Positions 8,101-15,526 of a stretch of 35,457 nucleotides of DNA are shown here, one piece after another. The stretch comes from an uncultured Bacteroides sp. (GTDB lineage: Bacteria; Bacteroidota; Bacteroidia; Bacteroidales; UBA932): positions 1 to 35,457 of the forward strand of contig CAMCGB010000015.1 of the NCBI GenBank assembly GCA_945874355.1. Reading direction: 5' to 3'. Position numbers and translations under genes: made by a program. The notes under the pieces were generated by a model. That model ran no database searches, was not told the DNA's origin, and saw only the letters and a program-made list of their open reading frames with translations. Numbering within the stretch: the first letter of the stretch is position 1; every line of letters starts with the position of its first letter.

Positions 8101-8483
8101 CCCATAACAATATTGTTAGGGCCCATTCTCTCTCCGACCTTGTCCCTTGCGACCAGTGCCGAATAGGTCAATCTGCTGGGCTCTCCGCCCTCGATGGGCA
8201 TAGTATAGACCTCTGTGTTGCCGTCGTATTGGGCGGTGAAGGCAATGGTTTTCCCGTCGGGTGAAATCCTGGGGAAGCACTCGTAACCCACGTCAGAAGT
8301 GAGTTTTACGGCCTTTCCGCCGTCGATATCGACACTGTAAAGGTTGCCTGCGTAACAGAAAACTATTTTGTTATCGCTAACGGCGGGGAATCTCAGGAGC
8401 CTTGCCTGCTCGGCTTTGGCTCCGACAACGGCCATAGCTCCGGCAAAGAGCAGCGAAATGGCCTTTTTTAAAGATAGAGTCAT
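5175..8483 (-). CDS. Tricorn-like S41 serine peptidase, exported
   Basis: 1102 residues with an N-terminal signal peptide (about 1-24, ending AKA). Roughly residues 30-560 are beta-propeller repeats of the WD40-like/TolB type, recognisable by recurring SPDGK or TPDGK turns. A low-complexity Lys/Ala-rich linker (about 565-600), a helical S41 core domain, a PDZ segment (about 800-870) and the S41 catalytic domain follow. Catalytic features: His768 in NVGHAY and the nucleophile context YSSSDGDLFPYG with Ser992 before DGD, as in archaeal tricorn. Length matches bacterial tricorn homologues. Likely a periplasmic peptidase that trims oligopeptides admitted through the propellers. Own promoter at 8505-8512; co-transcribed with the downstream dehydrogenase. 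Confidence 0.9.
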   Translation of the reverse strand: MTLSLKKAISLLFAGAMAVVGAKAEQARLLRFPAVSDNKIVFCYAGNLYSVDIDGGKAVKLTSDVGYECFPRISPDGKTIAFTAQYDGNTEVYTMPIEGGEPSRLTYSALVARDKVGERMGPNNIVMGWTPDGKKVIYRSKQYCFSGLRGRLCLVDKDGGTPEFIPTTEGGFCSYSPDGKKLALNRMFREFRTWKYYRGGQADDIWVNTVGTTKLEKITDNDAQDIFPMWIGDEIYYLSDRDRTMNLFVYNTRTKQTEKLTDFSEYDCKFPSYSKNYIVFENGGYIYRYDVGSRRAEKVDITLADDNIYSRSEYRSGNLRPESFSLSPDGSRVLCVARGEIFSLPAENGPVYNISLSPQSHEREAVWSPDGKTVAWISDLGGEYQIYTAPSSDMRSSAARTSFPNGYPQGLQFSPDGSKLYFGTEKRDIYELDVESGKLDRILVNNTSGIRSFQLSPDGKWAAYSTSLGNNVSAVFLFDIQARKSYQVTDRWYDSYSPLFSTDGKYLFFTSAREFRSQYSAVEWNAAYNVSSLVFVLPLSKDTPNPLKLNSDEYSPKAEAVKAAASEAKPSDKNAKGKAPESRKEAVSVKVDLDGLQQRISALPLEAGSYRLVLADGDKLYFNSFSAARPAAGARGGQNGLKVLDLKTLKVSDSPAATPVAFTPDHKKALVRTEGGGYKVASFGSAAPKSGSVPVQEMDMIIDHEAEWAQIFDESWRITRDNFYVENMHGADWNHVHDKYAEMLPYVKHRDDLTYLIGEMLGELNVGHAYITSGESPEIPRIKTGLLGAQFSKDSKSGAFRIEKIWRGANWDESLRSPLTEPGVEAKVGEYLLEVNGTPSSELKDPLQALVGKAGKTVSLVIAENANGKNKRTVYVKPIEDESNLAYYEWVQTNIEKVDKLSGGEIGYIHIPDMSTEGLDMFTKLFYTQLDKKALIIDDRMNGGGNVSPMILERLQREVYRMNMHRNGINQTVPNEAFYGPKVCLIDKYSSSDGDLFPYGFRQLGLGKLIGKRSWGGIVGISGSKSFVDGQDMRTPFFTSYSTEGEWIIEGHGVDPDIDVDINPFEDWLGKDAQLEKAVEVLKEEMKSYKALPGTPAAPVKN

Positions 8484-8504
8484 ACCAGAATCAGTTTATC
8501 CTAG

Positions 8505-8512
8505 CAAATATA
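8505..8512 (-). promoter_or_regulatory. Promoter -7 element of the S41 peptidase gene
   Basis: TATATTTG on the minus strand, 21 bases upstream of the ATG at 8483. It lies immediately behind the T-tract of the terminator at 8515-8549, a very compact terminator-promoter junction. Confidence 0.75.
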
Positions 8513-8514
8513 AT

Positions 8515-8549
8515 AAAAAAAGTGAGGATGTCATAGCGGCACCCTCACT
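8515..8549 (-). terminator. Rho-independent terminator of the E2-E3-E1-PHP-aldolase operon
   Basis: In minus-strand RNA, AGUGAGGGUG pairs over ten positions with CAUCCUCACU, followed by six U. One pair is G-U; on the plus strand that position would be an A-C mismatch, so the stem is complete only in the minus direction, matching the operon it ends. The gene stop is at 8569. Confidence 0.9.
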
Positions 8550-8568
8550 ATCAAATATTCCGGCTCAA

Positions 8569-10527
8569 TTATGCGAGCATTACCTGACCTCCGGTCACAG
8601 GTATGGCCTGTCCCGTCTCTCCGGTCTGCTCGATGGCATAAAGTATAGCCTTGGTCACATCTTCAGGGTTGCAACCCTTGCGCATCGGAACCTGGCTGAG
8701 GTAGTACTCCTTCACGTCCTCCACAGTCTTTGCTCCGGGCACCTTGCCGGCTGCCAGATACTGCACGAAGAGGCCGTTCACGGGGTTGCTCCAAAGCGGT
8801 CCGTCGTAGAAGTTGCCGGGGCATATTGAGTTGACTTTCACTCTGAAAGGAGCCAGCTCAAGGGCGAAGCTCTGGGTGAGTCCTATGCCTCCGAACTTGC
8901 CTCCCGCGTATGCGAAGTTGGCCTTCGAACCCCTCAGACCCGACTTGGAGTTCACCTGGATGATGTCGGCGAAAGCCTCGGGGTCGTATGCGGTCTGGAT
9001 CTTCATCACGTGTGAAGCCACCTTGGCGCAGAAGAAGTAGGCCTTGTAGTTGATGTTGGTGACGAACTCGAAGTTTTCGGGAGTCATTGCCTCAAGGCCG
9101 CCTGCGCGAAGAACTCCGGCATTCGATACGAACACGTCCAGGCCGCCGAAGTTGAGCACTGTCTGCCTGATCAGGTTGCCCAGGCTCTCCATATCGGCCA
9201 CATTGGTCTTGACGAAGATGGCCCTGTTGCTCTTGGCGCTGAGGTTGAAGTTGTCAGCGGTCTGCTGTCCCACCGTTTCGTTGAGGTCGGCCACAACGAT
9301 ATTTGCTCCTTCCTTGAAAAGGTTGCGGGCAATTCCCTCGCCGAAGCCCTGTGCGGCACCGGTCACGATGATGGTCTTGCCTTCAACTCTTCCGCGTCCG
9401 GCGCTTGCGCTCACCTTGCGGCGGTAGTTCTCCACCTCCCAGTTGTCGATGAAGCTTATCTGGCGGCGGTTCATGGGGTGCACTCCGCCGAAGCGCAGGG
9501 CGTAGGCGGCAATCTTCACCGCATCCGTGAATACATCGCTGATGATGCCGGCGTTCTTGTCGCTGTCGCCGCAGGCGATAAGTCCCAGTCCCTTGGCAAG
9601 CAGCACCTTGGGGCAGTAACCCTTGCGGGCAATGTAGCTCTCTATCTTCTTCTCGGCGCTCTTGAGGAAGTCCTCCTCGCAGCAGTCGCCAAGGTACAGG
9701 TACTCGCTCTTGCAGTAAACGATTCCGTCAGGGGTGAAGGGAGTCATTATAGCCTGCACGCTCTCCTTGCTCTCAAGGAAAGACTCAAGCAGGGCGTTGT
9801 TGCTCACTCTCAAGGTCTTGAGACCCCTTCCACTGCGGCTGAGGATAGCCCTAAGGGCAGGCACTTTCTCGCTTGCGCACCCGCACACGGCCTTCTCGCC
9901 CAAATCAAGGCTTCCTGCAGCCTGCTCGAGCTTGGAAAGCACTTCGGTGTAAATCTGCTCTACCCTTTCAGTGCTGTCGGCGCCCACGAAAATGCCGTGG
10001 TTCTGGAGGAAGATGACCTCAGGCTCCTTGCCGTTAGCCTTCTTGTAGGCTTTGATTTTGTCGTAAACCTTCTTGAAAAGGGTGTATCCGGGGTCGGTAT
10101 AAGGGATGTAGAGGGCCTCGGGGAAGAGCTCGGCGCATTTTGACTCGGCATTCACTGAGCACATCAGGCCTCCCACAAGGGTGGGGTGAAGATGCACTAC
10201 GAAAGCGGCCTGCAGGCAGTTGTGCAGCGAGGTCTCCACTGAAGGACGCCTGCCCTCGGTGATGCACGCGGCGGCAAGGTCCTTTTTAACCTGCTCCTCT
10301 CTCAGAGCGGTCTCGGTGCTGTATTTCTTCTCTCCCATAGGGTTCAGCGCGCTGCGGTCCAGCACGGCGAATCCGCTCTCGTCAATTGTTGCGAGGGCGT
10401 GTCCGCTGGCCTTGATCCACAGTTTCTCACTGTCCTTGTAGGAAGTGTTTCCGCCGCCGGCTATCACATAACGGGGGTCAGAGCCGTACTTGCGGGATAT
10501 TGCTATCAAAGATTCTATCGGATTCAT
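8569..10527 (-). CDS. Bifunctional class II aldolase / short-chain dehydrogenase
   Basis: 652-residue fusion. Residues about 1-350 are a class II (zinc) aldolase/epimerase-type domain: AGGGNTSYK near 23-31, zinc-binding VHLHPT (His112, His114) and QNHGIFVG (His177). Residues about 380-652 are an SDR: cofactor motif TGAAQGFG (389-396), NAGVLRAGG, catalytic Ser in VNSKSG and YAGGK as the YxxxK pair. The ending TGQAIPVTGGQVML resembles sorbitol-6-phosphate 2-dehydrogenases. Similar fusions include the RhaE/RhaW rhamnulose-1-phosphate aldolase/lactaldehyde dehydrogenase enzymes. The substrate here is uncertain: rhamnose, fucose or polyol phosphates are possible. Its ATG overlaps the stop of the PHP gene by one base (TAATG), and it is the last gene of the operon. 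Confidence 0.85.
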   Translation of the reverse strand: MNPIESLIAISRKYGSDPRYVIAGGGNTSYKDSEKLWIKASGHALATIDESGFAVLDRSALNPMGEKKYSTETALREEQVKKDLAAACITEGRRPSVETSLHNCLQAAFVVHLHPTLVGGLMCSVNAESKCAELFPEALYIPYTDPGYTLFKKVYDKIKAYKKANGKEPEVIFLQNHGIFVGADSTERVEQIYTEVLSKLEQAAGSLDLGEKAVCGCASEKVPALRAILSRSGRGLKTLRVSNNALLESFLESKESVQAIMTPFTPDGIVYCKSEYLYLGDCCEEDFLKSAEKKIESYIARKGYCPKVLLAKGLGLIACGDSDKNAGIISDVFTDAVKIAAYALRFGGVHPMNRRQISFIDNWEVENYRRKVSASAGRGRVEGKTIIVTGAAQGFGEGIARNLFKEGANIVVADLNETVGQQTADNFNLSAKSNRAIFVKTNVADMESLGNLIRQTVLNFGGLDVFVSNAGVLRAGGLEAMTPENFEFVTNINYKAYFFCAKVASHVMKIQTAYDPEAFADIIQVNSKSGLRGSKANFAYAGGKFGGIGLTQSFALELAPFRVKVNSICPGNFYDGPLWSNPVNGLFVQYLAAGKVPGAKTVEDVKEYYLSQVPMRKGCNPEDVTKAILYAIEQTGETGQAIPVTGGQVMLA

Positions 10528-11621
10528 TACTGGGCTATTGTTTTAAGGATTAACTCTTCTCCCTGCTCGGCGGGAAGCCTGTGCTGGTGGGCTGCGATTG
10601 CGCAGGCGCCCTTCCAGTTGATTGCTTTGAGAGTCTCGGAGAGCTCGGCGCTGTCAGAGGTGCGCAGCTTTATAGGCTCGAGAGCGGGAGTGTTGTGCTC
10701 GCTTCCGAAGCTTACGATGAAACCCTCGTCGCACAGGTATGAAGCATATTGCTCAAGCACCTTGGTGGTGTTGCGTGTGGTGATGAACTCGCAGGAGCGT
10801 ATTCCTCTCTTTTTGAGCGTGTCAGCGCATTTCTGCAGATCGCCTTCGAAATCGGTGAAGTTACCCTTCGCGTCATCGGCAAGGAAAGGATAGGTGGGTA
10901 TTCCGCCTGCGGCCTCGATGATTCTCTGGACAGTCTCCATAGGAAGGAAAGCCTTGGGGTCCTCGGGCACGAAAGCCGCTCCGCCGCTCTTGAGAAGACG
11001 GCTGCGGATCTCGTTCTCCACTGCGGCCACATTGCCCTGGTCGCTCTTCAGCGCCACTCCGCCGAAAATCCTTTCGTACAGTTCTGCGCGGCAGCTTTCG
11101 CATCCGGCGTGAGCCTCCACGGCGAGCCTGAGGGCCTTGGCAAGATGCCTCTCGCGGATCGAGCCGCGGGTCAGGGTGTCGCGAACCTCGCTGAAGGAGA
11201 TTCTGAACCCGGCCTTAACGGCGTCCAGATGGTCGTTGAGCTTGGAGCACATTTTTTCGACCTGCAGGTTGGACTCTGCCTTCACGTCGGCGAGCATCTG
11301 TGCCTCCTTTCCGCTCAGGCTTACGGGGTAGTCAAGCCCTTTTCCGCTCAGGTACGTTCTTCCGGGGTTGTTGGGGTCGTTTACCCTTACGCCTGCGGCC
11401 TGGTCTTCAACATTGAGGGAGATGAACTCTATATTGAATAAAGGGAAGAGGCGGCGTTTGCCGCACTCTTCACTCCATTCCCTATAACCGTCCAGACTAT
11501 AAAAGTCGTTGATTCCTACTACCTTGACTCCTTCCGCAAGGGCCATATCGAGGGCCTGGGGGATGCTGTCGAAAGCACTGAAGGAGTACGGGGTGTGGAG
11601 ATGGGCGTTTACATCGGTCAT
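10527..11621 (-). CDS. PHP-domain metal-dependent phosphoesterase-like protein
   Basis: 364 residues. The N terminus carries the PHP motif I (NAHLHTPYSFS, HxH), then GINDFYSLDGY, a metal-ligand-like FNIEFI and, near the C terminus, SFGSEHN. PHP domains bind two or three metals and hydrolyse phosphoester or phosphodiester bonds. The middle (about 100-220) is an insert I do not recognise, with several cysteines (CESCRAELYE). The gene lies 12 bases after the fused E1 gene and overlaps the aldolase/SDR start by one base, so all three are tightly coupled in translation. A sugar-phosphate phosphatase or epimerase-like role would fit; this is inference. Confidence 0.75.
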   Translation of the reverse strand: MTDVNAHLHTPYSFSAFDSIPQALDMALAEGVKVVGINDFYSLDGYREWSEECGKRRLFPLFNIEFISLNVEDQAAGVRVNDPNNPGRTYLSGKGLDYPVSLSGKEAQMLADVKAESNLQVEKMCSKLNDHLDAVKAGFRISFSEVRDTLTRGSIRERHLAKALRLAVEAHAGCESCRAELYERIFGGVALKSDQGNVAAVENEIRSRLLKSGGAAFVPEDPKAFLPMETVQRIIEAAGGIPTYPFLADDAKGNFTDFEGDLQKCADTLKKRGIRSCEFITTRNTTKVLEQYASYLCDEGFIVSFGSEHNTPALEPIKLRTSDSAELSETLKAINWKGACAIAAHQHRLPAEQGEELILKTIAQ

Positions 11622-11633
11622 AGCTCTGTCGGA

Positions 11634-14114
11634 TTAGATTCCCTTCTTGGCCCTGAGTACCTGCTGGGCAGAAGTCATATTGCTTACAGGAACATAGTCC
11701 TTCAGAGGAACAATCTTCTCGTTGATGGCATCCAGGAACCACTCGGGTTGAGGGAAGAATGCCTCCTCAAGCTCGTGGCAAGGGGTAATCCAGTTGCGTG
11801 AGCCGAGCACAACGGGTGCCGCGTCGAGATAGTCGAATGCCATATCGGTAATGTTGGCGGCAAGGTCGTTGAGGAACGAGCCTCTTGCAGAAGCGTCGCC
11901 GGCGATGATAATGCGTCCGGTCTTCTTCACGCTCTCGAGCACCTTCTCGTAGTTGAAAGGAACGAGGGAGCGGGCGTCGATAACCTCAGCCTCCATTCCG
12001 TACTTCTCCTTGAGCATATCGGCTGCCTTGAGGGCCCTGTACAGGGTGGCGCCGATGGTGAGGAAGGTCACGTCCTTTCCGACTCTCTTCACGTCAGGCT
12101 CTCCGAGAGGAATCTCGTAGTATCCTTCGGGAACTCCGCCTTCGTGGAACATCTCGCCCATATCGTAGATCCTCTGGCTCTCGAAGAAGATGACAGGGTC
12201 GGTGCCCTGAAGGGCGGCGTTCATAAGACCCTTGGCATCGTAAGGAGTAACAGGGAATACAACCTTCAGACCCGGGATGTGGGTGCAGAGGCTGGTCCAG
12301 TCCTGAGAGTGCTGGGCGCCGTACTTCGAACCTACAGAAACTCTTACAACGACAGGCATCTTGAGGATATTGCCGCTCATTGCCTGCCACTTGGGAAGCT
12401 GGTTGAATATCTCGTCGCCGCAGCATCCGAGGAAGTCGCAGTACATGATTTCAGGTATGACTCTACCGCCACACATTGCGTAACCGATTGAGGTTCCGAT
12501 GATTGCAGCCTCGGCGATAGGAGAGTTGAAAAGGCGGTGGTAAGGAAGGGCCTCGGTAAGTCCGCGATATACGGCGAAGGCTCCGCCCCACTCACGGTTC
12601 TCCTCACCGTAAGCTATCAGGCTGGCGTCCTTGTAGAAGCGGTCCACAACAGCCTCGAAGATACCGTCGCGGATGTTGAAGGTCTTCATCTTGCTGACGG
12701 GCTTGCCGTTCTTGTCAAGATAGAATCTCTCCTTGCCGGCAATCTGCTTGACTCTGGGGTTTTCCTCAAGAGGCATAAGCACGTCGGGCTTGGCATCTGA
12801 AAGCGAATCGATGCTCTGGTTTGAGAACATCATGTCGCCGAGCAGCTCGTTGTCCTTGACAAGGTCCATACGGGGTGAAAGCTCAGGGTCGATGGCGAGC
12901 TTGTAGCAGTCGAAGATCACTGCCTTTACGTCCTTCTGAATCTGCTCCAGGGCGGCCTCGTCTGCAAGACCTGCCTCGATGAGCTTCTTGCCGTATGCTA
13001 CGATGCAATCTTCCTTCTCCCAGGCTTCGATCTCCTCCTTTGTACGATAAGAAGACTGGTCGCTGGGGGAGTGTCCGCTGTAGCGGTAGGTAACTACGTC
13101 CAGAAGAGCCGGTCCGAGCTTCTGCTCCAGAAGAGCCTTCTTGCGGCGGAATGCGTCGATGACGGCGAGAGGGTTGTATCCGTCCACTCTCTCGGCGTGC
13201 ATTGCGTCAGGTTTGAAGCCTGCGCCGAGTCTGGCGGGGAAGGTATATCCCATAGTCTCTCCCTTGGTCTGTCCACCCATTGCGTACTGGTTGTCCATCA
13301 CGTTGAACAGCACGGGGAGTCCGCCCTTCATATCGCCCTCCCAGAGGGTGTTGAACTGGTCCATTGATGCGAAGGTCATACCCTCGAGCACCGGTCCGCG
13401 GGCCATGGCTCCGTCGCCGAGGTTGGCAACCACGATACCCTTCTTGCGGTTGACTTTCTTATAGAGTGCGGCTCCGACTGCAATCGAGCCGGATCCTCCT
13501 ACGATGGCGTTGTTGGGGTAGATGCCGAAGGGGGTGAAGAAGGTGTGCATAGATCCGCCCAGACCCTTGTTGAATCCGGTGGTGCGGGCGAAGATCTCTG
13601 CCATTGCTCCGTAGAGCAGGAACCTGATTCCCAGCTCTTTGGTGCTGCCCTTGAAATCTTTTTTGGCAACGGCTACGGTGGCGCCGTCCCAGAACTCGTT
13701 CATCACCTTCTCGAGCTCCTCGTCAGAGAGAATCTGGATGGAGCGCAGTCCCTTTGCGAGAATCTCGCCGTGGGAGCGGTGCGATCCGAAGATGAAGTCG
13801 TCAGTGTCGAGAGCGTAGGCCATACCCACTGCGGCGGCCTCCTGGCCTGCTGAAAGGTGGGCGGGACCGGGGTTGTTGTACTCGACTCCGTTGTAGCCTC
13901 CGGTGGTCTTGACCAGATTGAGCATGGTCTCGAACTCACGGATTACGAACATGTCGTGGTAGATGCGGAGCAGGTCTTCCTTGGTGAAGTTGCCCTCTGC
14001 CAACTCATCCTTGATGGATTTGTTGTATTGCATCACGGGAACTTCGGGGAAGACAATCTTGTGCTCTTTCGGACGAAGTGTCTCGTTGGGATCGATGTAG
14101 ATTGATTTTGGCAT
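11634..14114 (-). CDS. 2-oxoacid dehydrogenase E1, alpha and beta subunits fused
   Basis: 826 residues. Residues about 40-400 match the E1 alpha subunit, with thiamine-diphosphate motif GDGAMARG (233-240) leading to NVMDNQYA. After a linker (about 400-455) the beta-type domain starts at FNIRDGIFEAVVDRF and has the EENREWGGAF, NSPIAEAAIIG and PVVVRVSVG signatures. It decarboxylates a 2-oxoacid and transfers the acyl group to the lipoyl arm of E2. Fused alpha/beta E1 enzymes occur in Bacteroidetes as pyruvate or branched-chain 2-oxoacid dehydrogenases; the substrate cannot be decided here. Twenty-one bases after the E3 gene and twelve before the PHP gene. Confidence 0.88.
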   Translation of the reverse strand: MPKSIYIDPNETLRPKEHKIVFPEVPVMQYNKSIKDELAEGNFTKEDLLRIYHDMFVIREFETMLNLVKTTGGYNGVEYNNPGPAHLSAGQEAAAVGMAYALDTDDFIFGSHRSHGEILAKGLRSIQILSDEELEKVMNEFWDGATVAVAKKDFKGSTKELGIRFLLYGAMAEIFARTTGFNKGLGGSMHTFFTPFGIYPNNAIVGGSGSIAVGAALYKKVNRKKGIVVANLGDGAMARGPVLEGMTFASMDQFNTLWEGDMKGGLPVLFNVMDNQYAMGGQTKGETMGYTFPARLGAGFKPDAMHAERVDGYNPLAVIDAFRRKKALLEQKLGPALLDVVTYRYSGHSPSDQSSYRTKEEIEAWEKEDCIVAYGKKLIEAGLADEAALEQIQKDVKAVIFDCYKLAIDPELSPRMDLVKDNELLGDMMFSNQSIDSLSDAKPDVLMPLEENPRVKQIAGKERFYLDKNGKPVSKMKTFNIRDGIFEAVVDRFYKDASLIAYGEENREWGGAFAVYRGLTEALPYHRLFNSPIAEAAIIGTSIGYAMCGGRVIPEIMYCDFLGCCGDEIFNQLPKWQAMSGNILKMPVVVRVSVGSKYGAQHSQDWTSLCTHIPGLKVVFPVTPYDAKGLMNAALQGTDPVIFFESQRIYDMGEMFHEGGVPEGYYEIPLGEPDVKRVGKDVTFLTIGATLYRALKAADMLKEKYGMEAEVIDARSLVPFNYEKVLESVKKTGRIIIAGDASARGSFLNDLAANITDMAFDYLDAAPVVLGSRNWITPCHELEEAFFPQPEWFLDAINEKIVPLKDYVPVSNMTSAQQVLRAKKGI

Positions 14115-14135
14115 TTGTTTATGGTGTTTGAGTTT

Positions 14136-15515
14136 TTACTTGAGGGTAAATGCGGTCTCTTTGATGATTTCTGAAACGGTAGGGTGGGGGAATACCACTT
14201 CCTTGAGCTGCTCTACAGTCATCTCGGTCTCTATGGCCATGCAGGCGCTGTGGATGATTTCAGAGCAGGGGTTGCCGAGCATATGCACGCCCAGAACCTC
14301 GTGGTACTTCTCTCCGACGATGATCTTGCACAGACCGTCGCCCTTCTCGTTCTCGGCAACGAACCTTCCGGAGTATGCCATAGGAAGCTTGATGACCTTG
14401 TAGGGCTTTCCGCTGGCCTTTGCCTGCTCCTCGGTAAGACCCACTCCTGCAACTTCAGGGTTGGTGTAAACGATGCCGGGGATGGCGTCGTAGCGCATAT
14501 GGTCCTCCTTGCCGAGGATGTTGTTCACGGCCACCTCGCCTTCGCGGCTGGCGGTGTGTGCGAGCATTGAGAATCCGGTCACATCGCCTGCTGCATATAC
14601 ATTGGGGATATTGGTCCTCATCCGGCTGTCAACCTTGATTCCGCAAGGCTTTCCGCCACGGTTGAGCAGCATCTCCACTCCGAGGCTCTCAAGTCCGTAG
14701 CCGTCCAGATTGGCCCTTCTTCCTACAGATACGAGTATCTTGTCGCCCTGTGCGCGGCAAACCTTTCCGTCGGGGTCCTCATATACGACACTGTTGCCCT
14801 CGATGCCCGTAACCTTGCAGCGCAGGCAGAACTCGATGCCTCTCTTGGCATAGGTCTTCTGGAGCATTGAGCTGATCTCGTCGTCCAGGGGTCCGAGTAT
14901 CTTGGGGAGCATCTCGATGACGGTCACCTTGGTGCCCAGAGTGCTGAAGAAGGCGGCGAACTCCATTCCGATTACGCCTCCGCCGATGACTACGAGCTCC
15001 TTGGGCTGCTCCTTGAGCTCCAGAATCTCGCGGTTGGTGACAATCACGTCGCCGGCTTCCTTGAGTCCGGGGAACGGAGGCACTGCGGCCTCGCTGCCGG
15101 TGCAAATCAGAAGGTTGCGGGCCTGGTAGTCAGCCTCGCCTGCCGAGATGGCAACGCCTTCCGAAGAGCGTCCCTTTATTGTGGCGTGGGATGCGACAAC
15201 TTCAATCTTGCCGGCCTTCATGGCGGCCTTCACTCCGCCGACGAGCTTCTTTACTACCTTGTTCTTCCTGTCCATAATCTCGCCGAAATTGAAGGCGGGA
15301 TTCTCCACGTGAACTCCGTAGTCTGCTCCGTGCAGGGCGTAATTGTAAACCTTTGCACTGTAGAGCAGGGTCTTGGTAGGGATGCAGCCTTCGTTGAGGC
15401 ACACTCCGCCCAGGGATTTCTGTTCAAAAAGGACCACTTTGAGTCCTGCAGCAGCGGCTCTCTCTGCGGCAACATATCCGCCGGGGCCTCCACCAAGTAT
15501 CGCTAAATCGTACAT
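14136..15515 (-). CDS. lpdA: Dihydrolipoyl dehydrogenase (E3)
   Basis: 459-residue flavoprotein disulfide reductase that reoxidises the dihydrolipoyl arm with NAD+. Visible in order: FAD-binding GGGPGGYVAAERAA (8-21), redox-active pair Cys39/Cys44 in GGVCLNEGCIPTK, NAD-binding VIGGGVIGMEFAAFFSTLG, second FAD motif YAAGDVTG and the dimer-interface HPTVSEII ending with the catalytic histidine. Length and motifs are all normal. It starts 11 bases after the E2 gene. Confidence 0.93.
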   Translation of the reverse strand: MYDLAILGGGPGGYVAAERAAAAGLKVVLFEQKSLGGVCLNEGCIPTKTLLYSAKVYNYALHGADYGVHVENPAFNFGEIMDRKNKVVKKLVGGVKAAMKAGKIEVVASHATIKGRSSEGVAISAGEADYQARNLLICTGSEAAVPPFPGLKEAGDVIVTNREILELKEQPKELVVIGGGVIGMEFAAFFSTLGTKVTVIEMLPKILGPLDDEISSMLQKTYAKRGIEFCLRCKVTGIEGNSVVYEDPDGKVCRAQGDKILVSVGRRANLDGYGLESLGVEMLLNRGGKPCGIKVDSRMRTNIPNVYAAGDVTGFSMLAHTASREGEVAVNNILGKEDHMRYDAIPGIVYTNPEVAGVGLTEEQAKASGKPYKVIKLPMAYSGRFVAENEKGDGLCKIIVGEKYHEVLGVHMLGNPCSEIIHSACMAIETEMTVEQLKEVVFPHPTVSEIIKETAFTLK

Positions 15516-15526
15516 TTTATTGATTA

